Program-made: the position numbers and the translations under genes
Assembly: GCA_009801085.1 (NCBI GenBank)
Contig: VNWV01000009.1
Location: forward strand, 548,501-612,500
Length of the DNA stretch: 64,000 nt
Source: Lasiodiplodia sp. COLG20
Lineage: Eukaryota > Ascomycota > Dothideomycetes > Botryosphaeriales > Botryosphaeriaceae
Direction: 5' to 3'
In this document: piece by piece, positions 31,463 through 42,633 of the stretch
Layout of the letters: each line of letters opens with the position of its first letter
How positions within the stretch are numbered: position 1 is the stretch's first letter
Notes under the pieces: generated by a model
What the model was told of the DNA's origin: nothing
Databases searched by the model: none
The model's input: the letters and a program-made list of their open reading frames with translations, nothing else

Positions 31463-32253
31463 TCACCCGCTGCCACCCTCGCCAGCACTGTCCTCGGTGC
31501 CCGCTTTCTCAGTCTCGGGAGCACCCTCCTTCTGCGCGCGGGCGTTCTTGGGGTTCAGCAGAGACTCGCGCCACTGTGTACCGTGTCAGGTGCTTGTCGA
31601 AAACACGGAGGGATTGCCTACCAGCTTGCCCAGTGCTTTGCGCTGCTTCTTCTTCGGGATGTGGGCTACCTCGTCTTCGTGAGCTCTGACTGGACATCAT
31701 GTCAGCACTCGTTCGTCGTTGTCGGCTGGGGAGCAGTACAGAACTTGTGCATGAGAACACTGTGGTGCTCCGATTCCACCGAACTCCTCTTCACGATCTT
31801 CACAATGGGTGAGACCGGCTGGTACTCGCGCTCCGTAGACCGGCTCGAGGCCTCCTTCGGAGTGACGCTGAGGGCATTTGCGGACGTGGCTCCAGGACCT
31901 TGCTTTGGGCTCCGCTTGGACGCTCTCTTTGGCGGACGACCTGGACGGCGCTTGGGCGGAGTGGGAACGCTCTTGGTGACGCGGCCGCTCGCGGTGCGCC
32001 TTTGGCCAACAGCCTCCCCCTCCGCTACGGACACACACCCCCATCAGCGTCTGCAGGCAATGTGGAGGTGACAGTGGCACACGTACTGCGTTCCTTCTTG
32101 GGTCGCGTCTCTAGTTGCACATTAATCAGCTGAGGCCACTCCGGCGAAGTCGTGCCGACTCACCTCTGTAGTCGACCTTCTCGAGGTTGCGCAGCTCTGC
32201 AAGTACGTATCAATGGTGCCACAGCATGTACGGGTCGGGGTTGCCTCACTCAT
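31463..32253 (-). CDS. Small six-exon nuclear protein with an AT-hook
   Basis: Unnamed protein, 180 aa. Exons 32253-32232, 32196-32164, 32110-32087, 32024-31740, 31689-31622, 31573-31463; every junction keeps phase. Introns 2-5 (53, 62, 50, 48 bp) have good borders; intron 1 is only 35 bp and so the least certain. Sequence features: LRNLEKVDYRETRPKKER, an AT-hook PKRRPGRPPKRASKRSPK (the GRP core of minor-groove binders), a Ser/Thr-rich middle, then HIPKKKQRKALGKLWRESLL and NPKNARAQKEG, finishing in an acidic tail. Strongly basic and probably chromatin-associated; the DNA-binding role is inferred from the AT-hook only. It lies upstream of the Zn2Cys6 gene on the same strand. No single frame shows it, so it could be missed by automatic calling. 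Confidence 0.72.
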
Positions 32254-35200
32254 TTTGACGTGGGGTGCAGCGGATGGTTGGTGGGGTTGGAAGCTGCGAC
32301 GCCGTCGAGTTAAAATATCCGGGCACTTCGAACCGTCTTGTGACGCCTAGCGCCTTTCCGTCCCTGGGTCTTTGCAACGGAAAGAGCGAGCTGTCCACTC
32401 GCGCCTGCGGTTCTGACTCACGGCCCGCTTCCGTCTTAGGCATTCACTTCAAACATACATCATCAGCCTTGCGACCACCACGGAGTGGGATGAGAGGAAG
32501 TGGCTGCACATAGACACATCATGCCTTTAATAGGGCGACCACCTTAGCGGACTAGGTGCGAGGTGTTTGGCGATGAATATTCAAATGTAGCTAGGGTCCA
32601 TAGACGGTAGTGTATGATACCTACGGTCTCTATCGTACCCGTGACACTTTGAAGCAGATTCAGATACAGTTTGCGTACGCGAGTTGTCAACCACTTGGCT
32701 CTCTAAATGGCACGTCGGCATTCCGATCACGTTTACCAATTATCCAATGGCCATAACCCAGTCTTTTATGAGCAATACTTAGTCTCGATGGGCGCATGCC
32801 ATCTCATGAGCTGCCTCTTCGAAGCTCACTTGCGATGTTCGTATAAAGCTCCTCGTCGCCTTTGTACCGCCTAGCTCCTGATCTTCTGATTGTAGTACGC
32901 TCTAGAACGGGATGCAATCTGTAGTGAGATCTACTAGCGGTGTACTACAAGTCAGCGATTACATTATTACAAGTCCCAAGGATCGAAGGCACCCGGGCAG
33001 AGCAATCCATCATTAGGCCTACAACTCACGTTGCCTTGTTTTTCGGACGTTTTGGCCTGCCCGGAGTGTCGGTTGGGGAAATAGATTTGGATTGAAATAT
33101 TGTTTGGTGGGGATAAAGACGCCAGGATGATGCGCAACTTTGAAATCGAACCTTCTCTAGGCTGCTACTGTCCAGGATGCGCATTTATCGCTCTGAACGT
33201 ATTGATATAAAGCTTGTCTGTAGTATAGGAGTGTAGCAAGAATCAACTCGCAGATCTAATTTCCAGCTTAATAATTGAGCGGCAGTATCCCTCCTTAAAT
33301 ACCTAAGAGCCCATGTACTCACACCGTTAGAGTAGATAAACCGAGCAACAGCAATGAGCATATCCAGAACGAGTCGATAAAAGCTAATCCGTCTAAATTG
33401 ATGCATTGTTTATACACGTGTGCTTGAACTATGTAACATAACCCATATTCGTGACTAAGCACTCAACAAGGGTTAGTAAGCGAAGGAGGTCCTTATTAAG
33501 TATCATTGTGTGCCGGTTAACGGGTATGCAGTGATATATACTTATAATCATCATTTCGTCTTTGTTCTCAGATTTCTAAACGAGATATTATAATAAGTCT
33601 AATTTAACTTACGCTATCTCTCACCTCTTTCTCTCCTCAACCGCGACTACCGCCAACTCCGCTATCAGATTCCGCGGCCATGGTTCCATAATTCCCCCAC
33701 CCCCACCCCTACCACCGTCCTTCCCGAGTATCCGCCGCTCTCAACCCGGAATTTACCTACACTAAAAGCTTGGCTCGACTATCGAGCAGCAGCAGTAGCC
33801 CCGCATAACACGGTGAAGAAGCCGGGATTAAGGAGGGTAAATCTACTATAGCCCGCTCTCAACCCGGAATTTACCTACACTAAAAGCTTGGCTCGACTAT
33901 CGAGCAGCAGCAGTAGCCCCGCATAACACGGTGAAGAAGCCGGGATTAAGGAGGGTAAATCTACTATAGCCGGCGGCGGGAGATTGGCGGGCATGTCATC
34001 CGTCCAACTTTGCATCCAGCTCTTCCAGCCTGACACCCTGGTGCGCACGCTAAAAACGCCCATTCGACGAGTGAGCGCCGCCGGCCGGGGCGGCTCCGAG
34101 ATTTGCGTATACCTGGAGTAGACACAGGCCCGTTTCAACGTCGCTTTAGCCTTTCAGCTAGCCCAACGAGCCCCCGAGATGGTGGTCCTTGCCGGCCGGA
34201 GATTCAACAGGACTTCTAGCGGCCTTCTAGAAGACGGCGGACGCAGCGCCCGTGACATCATGGCGGCGAGCACAGTGCGCGCGCGAGCTTTGCGCGCGAG
34301 CCTAGGTTGCGCGATGAAGCTGCTCGTGGTGCTCTCGCGATGCTGAGGGCGGGCTGTGGCGCGCTGCAGAAATCGGACGGGTCCAGAGCGGCGCGGACAG
34401 GGTGCGGCGGCAAGAGTTGCAGAGTGCGTCGTCGGATGGCGGGCTCGAGTTCCTAGTTGCTGGCGCGGCTGCGGTGCAACTGCGCTTAGGGAGTGGTGGC
34501 CGGGGGGAAGGGCGAAGGAGGGTTGCGAGTGGCAGCGGCGCGCTGTGGCTGCCATAAACGGCGTCCCGGTACCTGTAACCTGCTCCGGCGGGCTGGCTGC
34601 GTGCATCCGGACGACGCGTGACGGCTGGGGGCTGAGCTGACATGAAGCCGCAAGGGCGCAAACACAGGGCGAGCTCTCTTAAGCAATTGACGCCCAACGA
34701 TCGAGGCTGCATTCATGCGATTCTTGTGCATTTCCCATCCGCCGGCCGACGTCCACGCCCGCGCCCTCACGTGCAGCGAAGCAGCGGGAAGATCATGCTT
34801 GTCATCGCCGCGCATTCGGTTGCACCAGATTCTGCGCTCCGGGACCGCTCCGCCGTTTCAGCTCACCACCGGAAATTGTATCAACACGCGGTGCGAGCAT
34901 CGGCCCCTGGCTGATGAGTCCATGTGATGGCGACGCTGCAGCCTTGTGGGAGCATTGGCAAGCAATCAGTCTCGAAGCGTTGCACAGCGCGCCGGGAGGC
35001 TGCCGGAAGCGGAATGCCTGTCTCACCCAGCCCAAAACCTCCGGCCTCCAGTGGCTGCCTCCAGGCACGAGCTCGTGGCCTGGAAGTCTGCGACGCCCGG
35101 TTTCTGAGCGTTGCGCCAGCCTCAGCCACGACCCCGCGCGCGGATGCCAGAGAGCGGAAGCGCCATGTCTCTGGGAATTGCAGGCGATCGCGTAGCACCG

Positions 35201-38200
35201 ACATTTGGAATCTCTGACGTATGGCTAGCCTGCTTCGGGCAAACCACTTCCGACCTGCTTACCTCGTCCAAGGCAGACAGTAATACACACCCTCATCGCC
35301 AAGCCACATCACCGCATGGCGTCACACCTCACCGTTGTCTCAATCCCAGGAGCAGCCGACTCATTCTCAGAAGCCAGCCCGACAACGCCTCATCTCTGCG
35401 CCTCCACTCAGCACTCCCATCACTCTGCATCCGCTGCCGTTCGCCCTGCTCCAATGCCCAAGAGTTATCCCTCTCCGTTGGGTACCAAACGAGTCTCATG
35501 ACTGAGCAGCGGTAAGTTCGTCCTCTTCTTGTGTTCAACGACGATTTTGTGCCTATGTTCTACAAACCGCTTCCACGGCATATTCACGCTCTGTCGATAC
35601 GTCAGGCTAGAAATGTCACAGTGCATCACACCCATTAATCCTTATTTTATGTCCCAAAATAACTCAACCCCCCAAAAAAAAAAAAACAGCTAATCCATCA
35701 GCAACGAGCCTATCGCGACCAATACCAAGTCCAACGCTCGAGCACTCTACTATTCACAGCCTGTAACACCAATTGGCAGTGATGTTCAGGGCTACCTGGA
35801 GGTTTTCGCAGATCAGGTCCCTCCTAGCCCGAGATCTGCGTAAACAAAGCACGATCAACCCCAAAACTCAATCTTTCTGCCCTTCGAACATTCGCTGCCC
35901 GTATCGAAACCAATGCACTGCTATGGCCATCTTTGGATCCGTCAACGCTGCGACCTCAGGTTGCCGAATGCTCTCGATTCTCTCACCACCCACAGTCAGC
36001 CCTAACAGAAAACTCCGTACGCCAACGACGGAACCCGCCGAATAGGCCAGCAGGAATAGAAAAAATCCAAACAGTCACAATGCCTGCGAGCGCCGCTGAC
36101 GAAGAGTCAGTTGATCGAGGTCCCCATTCCTGCCCAACCGGTGGGGAACGGGTTGTCGCATTTAGCTTCGCCGATCGCCGATAAGCAAAGTTTCCGCTTC
36201 GGGTTACGTAACCCAGCCTGATGCGGGGATGTGGGTGGGAACCGCCGATCCTACGAAGTGTTCTAGAATGACGCTGGCTATACGGCTATGCGCTTCTTCT
36301 GCACAATAGGCACGGTGCAAGACCGAACGTTTCAAGCTTTCTGTCCTCGCGCCGGGTGCGACGGGCGGTCGTTGTTTACTCTTCTACCTACTTCGCACGG
36401 CCCTGGGGTTCCTCGCCGAAGGATGATGGTTGTAGTTTGTAGGAGCAGGGCGGCTGGACTGGGATTCCTAGTCGAGATCGGGAGTGACAGCGGCCGAACC
36501 ATTCCCGGGTACGGATGCGTGGATGGTCGATGCTTCTTTTTTAGGCCGCCCCTCTCCATGCCTATTCAAGACCTGGCCGAAGGAAGGACCCGCCAGGGCC
36601 GTGTTCGCACCAAGCACCGCCGAGAGAGGGAGTAGCCGGGAAAAGCAAGTGTGGCTTCATCGTCCGATCTCTCGGGTAGTGTGGCGTCGGCGTCTCAAGA
36701 TATGCTCGCAGCACACGAACTAGACCTCCATTCGCACGTGTTCTCGACTCGGCGCCGAGCGAACGCGACGTTGAGGATAGAACAAACGAAGAGCTAATGG
36801 CTAGCTAATACTGAGTCTTGCTATATTTAGAAACTCATGATAGAAGTCCAAGCCGCACGGTAGTGAAGAAGTGGATGTCTTCTCCCTCCGATGCTTCACC
36901 ACTTACGGTCACGCAGTGCGCAATGGTTTAAGGCCACACAGAGGGCCCTACGGCAAAAAGCAAAGACTATCTCGTTCCGCGTCTCCGGTCTCCACTCGCT
37001 CCAGATTCTCTCATCCGAGGAAGATGCTTGTAGCTCATAAGGCGCCAACAGTGGCTGTGGTTATTCCCGCTCGCTATAAGGCCTCCACGGAGTGTCGATC
37101 CAGACGCCTTGCAGGAGTCCAATGATGGCACAAGGGAGCTGCCAGTCACCGCCGGTGAAGGACGCGCGTACAGATTTAGAGTATGCTATTGTGCATGAAC
37201 GGCATCCTCAAAACGCAGGAAGGGGATTGGCATAACAGGTTCTCTTAGTGAATAAAGAGATATTGAACACCCCGCCCCCGGAGCGGGCTCTCAAGCCCAT
37301 CTACCGTGAAAATTTAACGCCGAAAGTGTTTCTATACGTGCGAAGGTTGAATAACCAGAAACCCCTAGAGAAGTACTAAAGGCTGCTGTAACTCGATGAC
37401 ACCATTTACCCCGTATCCATGGCACAGAGAGAAGTTTGACACATTTGCAGAATGATTGCCAAGAGACTCCTCAAAGTGCCATGCCTTCGAGGTGGTAGCA
37501 TGTCGACTGCGAGTGCATCCCGCATTTGATTTTCGTGAGAGGAAAATGCCATTAGAATTAAAATCACTTGCATGTGCAATCCTGTACATATCGTTGATTT
37601 GATTAGTACCAGTTCATCTAGCAAAAGTCAGTGATAACAAGCCACTTTGGCCAATCAATTGTCAGTCAAGATACAGTTTTAGGTCAGAAATACTTTGCAT
37701 TAACAAACAGGACCGCGATATTCTTTATAATCCACCCTAAAGACAGGGAGAATCGCTGAAGCGTGAAATATTCTCTACGAAATAACTCCTACAATCATAA
37801 GTTAGCACCTAAGCTACTCGTCGTTGCTAAATTATCAAATGAGATAACCATGTTGTTGATCAAAACTATGGCGAACGTAGTAATCGTACAAATCAGCATG
37901 GTCAACAAAACATTATCAACCCCAAGGCGGATGTTCGAGAATAGAAAGCGTGTTCATTAGCACCGGTAAAATGCTAATCTTTATCCTATCACGGCCTGCA
38001 CTTTCCATAATGAATTCGCAAACCTCAGGCCTATATTAAAGCTAGACTTACGATAGCCAGCGTGCTTGTCACAAGATTGAACATCAATTTTAACCGGCCG
38101 AGACTGACCTTAGCTTAAGCGTCAGCTATCGAGGCGAAGCGAAGACATGTTGTATGAAAACAGATAGATGTCTTTCTCTCGCATTTTCCATTGCCTAATG

Positions 38201-38608
38201 GATGGAATGTGATATAAATGAGGACAAGGCGAACGACAATAGCGCTTTGTTGCCCATTGGCATTTTCATCCAAAAATTCCCTTCCCCTTTGAAAGATTCA
38301 CATCATGCTGCCTTGGAAGTCTGAAGTGACTCAGACACATAGTACTCCCATACGATGGTTACATGGAGTTCTGGTGGGAACGAACGAGATATCCGTTTTT
38401 ACAGGTAGAAATTTTTTGATCCGGACCTATAATCACCCAGATAGCACCAGTCCCACATATGATACAGTAATCGATCATTTGCAATGTTTCGCCCTGCTCC
38501 AGACCGTAATAATGGCAGTGCCATTGATACTCTGAAGACTGGTGTAATGTGTTCTCAAGAGCAGTCCTCTTAGTTCATCCCCCCGCGGCCAGGAATTCGT
38601 ATACCCGT
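32254..38608. other. 6.4-kb gene desert with AT-rich blocks and relic repeats
   Basis: No gene can be supported. AT-rich stretches (~32.5-33.65 kb and ~36.7-38.5 kb) alternate with GC-rich blocks (~34.0-35.2 kb). Frames are short with no domains. An exact 118-bp tandem duplication lies at 33735-33970. ATGACTGAGCAGCG followed by GTAAGT at 35498-35517 looks like a tiny first exon, but no continuing exon in frame was found. The patchwork suits degenerated transposon DNA, possibly altered by RIP. Confidence 0.55.
33735..33970. repeat. Exact 118-bp tandem duplication
   Basis: The unit starting CCGCTCTCAACCCGGAATTT and ending CTACTATAGC occurs at 33735-33852 and again, identical, at 33853-33970. 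Identity implies a recent event or an assembly artefact. The unit's plus strand is open for ~38 codons (LKAWLDYRAAAVAPHNT) before a stop. Confidence 0.9.
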
Positions 38609-39400
38609 CTATTGCGCCGTTGGGCTCGTTGCTGCGGCGCTCTTAGCCTGTCTGGCTTTGGCTTTCGCGCTCTCGGCCTCCACCTGCTCCGGCGTCCTCA
38701 CAGTCAACTCGGTGATCCTCAAGACGGTGTATTTGTGCTTGCTCTTCACATGCTTGACATGTCTATTCCTCCTCTTCGTCTTCTCCTTCACCCTCATCGG
38801 CTCGCTCTCCACACCTATGACCGTGGCCCTGCATACGAACAACCTGTCATCCAAGTAGTGCATAATGGTTCCGGGGCGCTCCCTCGTACCCTTGACGGGT
38901 GCGGGAGCGCGCAATGTGAAGTCTCTGCTTCCGAGAAGCGTGGCGCGGTTAAGGCGGAGGACGTCGCCGAGCTGGACACCGTGCATCAGGAACGGCAGGC
39001 GCAGCGTGTCACCGGCCGTCAGAAGGTAGGGTTTCGCATGGATATGCGCGGAGATGTAGTGAGGCTGCTGGGCCTGGAGAAGCGGCAGAAGCTCTTTGAC
39101 CGAGTCCGAGAGGGGTGTGGTGCCCTGAGAGGGCGCTTCGGCGGACGGGGAAGGAAGTGGTGCGGAGGCGGAAGAAGAGGGCGTGGAGGCGGAGGGAGGC
39201 GATGCGGCTTTAGCCGGTCTTCTTGCGGGCTTGGAGGTCTTGTGGGCGCCGGATCGGATGAGCTCGTCGGGGACGTTGCCGGGCTCGAGAGAGTTCGAGA
39301 CGGTGGAGAGAGGGCTGGCGTGCACGCGCAGGGTGCGGACGGCGGGCAGGAGGGCATTGGCGCCCTGAATAGAGCGCCGTACTATCGAGCGAGACAGCAT
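38609..39400 (-). CDS. MRPL49: Mitochondrial large-subunit ribosomal protein bL21m (Mrpl49)
   Basis: Structural protein of the mitochondrial 54S subunit. Single exon, 263 aa. ATG at 39400 (MLSRSIVRRSIQGANALLP) begins an Arg/Ser/Leu-rich presequence; the upstream opening TTG is ignored. Residues ~35-100 are a Ser/Pro/Ala-rich linker. The bL21 domain follows: HYISAHIHAKPYLLTAGDTL, LPFLMHGVQLGDVLRLNRAT, ATVIGVESEPMRVKEKTKRR and the rRNA-binding KTKRRNRHVKHVKSKHKYTV. The C-terminal tail is Ala/Lys-rich. Next gene on the left is 6.4 kb away; TFIIF-beta lies upstream on the same strand. Confidence 0.9.
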   Translation of the reverse strand: MLSRSIVRRSIQGANALLPAVRTLRVHASPLSTVSNSLEPGNVPDELIRSGAHKTSKPARRPAKAASPPSASTPSSSASAPLPSPSAEAPSQGTTPLSDSVKELLPLLQAQQPHYISAHIHAKPYLLTAGDTLRLPFLMHGVQLGDVLRLNRATLLGSRDFTLRAPAPVKGTRERPGTIMHYLDDRLFVCRATVIGVESEPMRVKEKTKRRNRHVKHVKSKHKYTVLRITELTVRTPEQVEAESAKAKARQAKSAAATSPTAQ

Positions 39401-39885
39401 TGTGAGGGTCGAGGCCCGCGGCGCGTGGACGGGCAGCAATTGCAGGCTGAAGGTGGTCGACTGCTGCGGAAGTTGTGCTGCATCGCCGGCCGCGGGTCTG
39501 GTTGGCCGCGCTGTTTTTCCACGGCGCCAAGCCAGGCCCGTGCGCAAGTACCGTAACCTCTACCAGCCTGCCAGGAGATTTGTTTAGCATCATTTGCACA
39601 AGGATCACCGCAGGATAGCTTTTCCTATGGTACATTCCGCCTGGCTTCCACGCAGGCGTCCATCCTTTTGAATTTCCCTGCAATAGCTCTTGATCCGCAC
39701 CTGCCAAGCCACCAACCATCTCTCAAAAGACAGGAAAGACTGAAAAATAAAGACGTCCTGAGAGTTTCCCATTCGCTCGATCTGTATTGCCAAACGCCAT
39801 CCCATGCAAAAATATTAAGGCTCAGAAAAAAGTCCAGACACCATATAATACGGGCGGGAGTGTCCGTCGTCTAACGAGTTGGAAC
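39401..39885. other. Intergenic between two minus-strand genes
   Basis: 485 bp holding the bL21m promoter and the TFIIF-beta 3' region. No gene, repeat or RNA seen. Confidence 0.5.
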
Positions 39886-41013
39886 TCACAAGGCATCCTC
39901 CATCTCCTCGTCGCCCTCATCGTCATCTTCTCCAAACTCCGGTTCAGGCGCCATTTCTTCCTTGACATCCGTCTCATCTAAGTTGGCAAGGTAGTTGCTC
40001 TCCTCGGCGTCCTTGTTGAGCATCCACGTATTGGCGAACTGGCCGGTGCGGACGAGAGTAGCAATCTTGGACAGCGTCTCACGGAGATAGGCTTCCGGCT
40101 GGCGGGTGCGGTCCTTGAGCGCCTTAATAGGCCAGTACTTGTACTCCTGGAAAAGCTTGAGCAGCATGTCCAGAAGCTGGTTCTGTGGAATGCGGGCAAA
40201 CTTGTTGTCCTGGGATTTTGGCTTCGCCCTGGTGGCCTGGATGTCAATTGTGGGGTTGCCAGCCGGCGTAGTACCGCCAATGAGGCGGGTGAATTCATGT
40301 AGGTTGTTCTCAAGCACCAAACGATTGGACGCCTGCTGCGTCTTCTTGTTCTCGCGCATACGGAAGCGTGCCAGCTCGGCATTATCAACGGGGATGCAGT
40401 TGACGTCGAGTGAAGACCGGGCTACGAGAGTCGTGTGTTTAGGGATTGGTTGCTTCCTTCCGCCCCGACCGCCTTTGTTCCACCACTTGTCCACCCTACC
40501 GTCTTTGACGCCCGTTCCTTGGCCGGCGAAAGTGCCCTGCTGCCCCTGCCGACCCGGTCGCTTGTAGGCGTTGGGATTGTATCCCTCCAGATCTTTTTCA
40601 GAAAATACGAATTCGTTAAGGGGTTGCGGGTTGGTGACATTGAGCTTGTACTCCTTGGGGTATTCGGTGAAGTCATTCACCGTCTGGCGCAGTTGGAGCT
40701 TCCTCTGCGCACATGTTAGCAAAATAGCAGCGTGAGACGTGTCGCCGCTCACCTTGGTGTCGTTAGTCTCCTGCCACTCCAGGATGCGACCAATCTCCAC
40801 CTCTTCATCATCCTCGACCTTGGACAGCACTTCCCACAGCCATTTCGGCACGCGCGTCAGCCACACTTGGCGATCGGCAAAATCTGTCGGGATGTTGAGC
40901 TCGCCGGTGTCCTCGTACATGTCGTCGATGTCTGCGAACCCCGGGCCGCCGGGAGACTTGGTGTCCGGGTCGGGTTTGATCTGAGGATCGACCTCCATCT
41001 TGACTCCGTTCAT
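39886..41013 (-). CDS. TFG2: Transcription initiation factor TFIIF beta subunit (Tfg2/RAP30)
   Basis: General factor that with Tfg1 binds RNA polymerase II and recruits it to promoters. Exons 41013-40753 and 40704-39886; the 48-bp intron (GTGAGC..GCGCAG, branch GCTAAC) is stop-free and in frame; 359 aa. Start MNGVKMEVDPQIK; an upstream TTG-opened stretch is excluded. N-terminal dimerisation region: VWLTRVPKWLWEVLSKVEDD. Middle: EYKLNVTNPQPLNEFVFSEK, and a Gly/Arg-rich linker. C-terminal winged helix: RIPQNQLLDMLLKLFQEYKY, WPIKALKDRTRQPEAYLRET. Acidic end (EFGEDDDEGDEEMEDAL). Divergent from CSN4. Confidence 0.94.
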   Translation of the reverse strand: MNGVKMEVDPQIKPDPDTKSPGGPGFADIDDMYEDTGELNIPTDFADRQVWLTRVPKWLWEVLSKVEDDEEVEIGRILEWQETNDTKVSGDTSHAAILLTCAQRKLQLRQTVNDFTEYPKEYKLNVTNPQPLNEFVFSEKDLEGYNPNAYKRPGRQGQQGTFAGQGTGVKDGRVDKWWNKGGRGGRKQPIPKHTTLVARSSLDVNCIPVDNAELARFRMRENKKTQQASNRLVLENNLHEFTRLIGGTTPAGNPTIDIQATRAKPKSQDNKFARIPQNQLLDMLLKLFQEYKYWPIKALKDRTRQPEAYLRETLSKIATLVRTGQFANTWMLNKDAEESNYLANLDETDVKEEMAPEPEFGEDDDEGDEEMEDAL

Positions 41014-41358
41014 GGCGGGCGCTATTGGGGGGAGCGCCGGCAAGCGCGGCGCAGTCGAATGGGCGGGGTACTAGCAATATCGGAGGGCCTGCGGGAACGA
41101 TGCCGACGTGTTGTGTGGGCGCGGTCGCGGGGTGGGTGGCGGGCGCGTGGTGCGGACAATGAGAGGTAGTTGTGGAGGCGGAAGTCAAGGCGCAGCCTAC
41201 GAGCACCGTCTCCGTCATGCACGCGAGCCCTGCGCTGCGGCTCTTATCGCCGATAAGCTCCCGCCGCCTCCCACGACCACCTTCCTCGAGCTTGTGCTGC
41301 TGCCTCCGGCTTGAGCTTCGTCCGCCAACTCTCTCGAACGCAACCCGACACCGCCGCC
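41014..41358. promoter_or_regulatory. Divergent promoter of TFG2 and CSN4
   Basis: 345 bp between divergent genes, GC-rich with no clear TATA. Both promoters must overlap or be compact. Confidence 0.45.
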
Positions 41359-42633
41359 ATGAATCCCGACACTCTTGCCTCTGCCGACGTCACTGCAGCT
41401 CTGCAGGAGCTCGAATTATCTCCTGCCGCGTCCAAGACCACCGGCTACAACGACCTGCTCACCAAGATCATCGACACCTCTACCCCCGATACTCTGGCCC
41501 CCAACCTCATTGCCTACGCCGAGTCGCTTCTTGGAGACACTATTGGCATCGTAGCCTCCCGGCCACTGCTTGCATCTTTCGTGTTGCGCTTCCGCGAGCT
41601 CAGCGATGCCGATGTCAAGATTGAGGTGGGCACGCGGGCATTGGCACTACTGGCACCCAAGGTCGTGTCGTACGAGGAGCAGGATACGGCCATCAAGGAA
41701 ATCCTGGCCGATGCGTACCAGGCGAACGACGACTTCATCGCTTCCGCAAAGATCCTCCAGGCCATTCCGCTCGACTCGTCGCAGCGCACCATTTCCGCCG
41801 ACGACAAGGCCGCCGTCTGGATCCGCATTGTGCGCTGCTACTTGGAAGAGGATGACCCGACCTCTGCCACAACCTATCTCAACCGTGTGAAGAACGTCCT
41901 GCACGGCGTTACCGACAAGACCACCAAGCTTCAGTTCCAGCTGTCCCAGGCCCGCATCCACGACTCGCAGCGCAGCTTCCTCGACGCTAGCTCTGCCTAC
42001 CACCAAATCAGCAACGAGCCCATCATCGACGAGGAGGAGCGTCTCCACACCCTTTCTGCCGCCATCGTCTGTGCCGTCCTGGCGCCCGCCGGTCCGCAGC
42101 GCTCGCGCACCCTCGCCCGCCTCTACAAGGACGACCGCGCCTCGCAGGTCGACCAGTACGCCATCTTGGAGAAGATATTCCTAGACCGGCTGCTCATACC
42201 GGCCGAGGTCGAGGCGTTTGCGGCCAAGCTGCAGCCGCACCAGCTGGCCAAGACGTCGGACGGTAGCACTGTGCTTGATAAGGCTGTGCTCGAGCACAAC
42301 CTGCTCGCCGCATCGCGCTTGTACAGCAATATCGGCATCGACCAGCTGGCCGAGTTGCTTAACGTCGATGCCGAGCGCGCCGAGGCCTACGCCGCGCAGA
42401 TGATCGAGCAAGGGCGTCTGGCCGGTTATATTGACCAGATCGCCCGCTTTATCTATTTCGAGGGCGGCGAGGGCTCCGGCCAGCGCAAGACTGGCCATCT
42501 TGAGCGCATTGTCGGAGGTGAGCTGCGTAAATGGGATGACAATGTCAGGAGCCTGGCTGAGGAGGTTGAACGCGTGACGACTATGGTTCAGAGCCAGCAC
42601 CCCGAGTTCTATGCGAAGACGATGGTGGTGTGA
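41359..42633 (+). CDS. CSN4: COP9 signalosome subunit 4
   Basis: Subunit of the CSN deneddylase that removes Nedd8/Rub1 from cullins; in filamentous fungi it affects development and light response. Single exon, 424 aa. ATG at 41359 (MNPDTLASADVTAAL) in a CCGCCGCCATG context; the earlier opening TTG is not used. The N-terminal two-thirds are helical TPR-like repeats (LLTKIIDTSTPDTLAPNLIA, VWIRIVRCYLEEDDPTSATT, SFLDASSAYHQISNEPIIDE). The C-terminal PCI domain is at ~280-385 (LEHNLLAASRLYSNIGIDQL, LLNVDAERAEAYAAQMIEQG, LAGYIDQIARFIYF), followed by a terminal helix. Rpn5 is the related alternative, but length and C terminus fit Csn4. Confidence 0.92.
   Translation: MNPDTLASADVTAALQELELSPAASKTTGYNDLLTKIIDTSTPDTLAPNLIAYAESLLGDTIGIVASRPLLASFVLRFRELSDADVKIEVGTRALALLAPKVVSYEEQDTAIKEILADAYQANDDFIASAKILQAIPLDSSQRTISADDKAAVWIRIVRCYLEEDDPTSATTYLNRVKNVLHGVTDKTTKLQFQLSQARIHDSQRSFLDASSAYHQISNEPIIDEEERLHTLSAAIVCAVLAPAGPQRSRTLARLYKDDRASQVDQYAILEKIFLDRLLIPAEVEAFAAKLQPHQLAKTSDGSTVLDKAVLEHNLLAASRLYSNIGIDQLAELLNVDAERAEAYAAQMIEQGRLAGYIDQIARFIYFEGGEGSGQRKTGHLERIVGGELRKWDDNVRSLAEEVERVTTMVQSQHPEFYAKTMVV

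Noticed and set aside
29489..32071. Plus-strand open frame of 860 codons
   Set aside because: It runs antisense to both the Zn2Cys6 gene and the AT-hook gene, which have domains and spliced structure; its own translation is low-complexity Arg/Ala/Ser with no domain.
34154..35217. Several 90-150 codon frames on both strands
   Set aside because: All overlap one another in GC-rich DNA; no domain, no codon pattern favouring one strand.
35498..35520. ATGACTGAGCAGCG followed by GTAAGT as a first exon
   Set aside because: After the A-rich tract and CAG acceptor the joined frame hits TAA at once; other frames are short and carry no domain.
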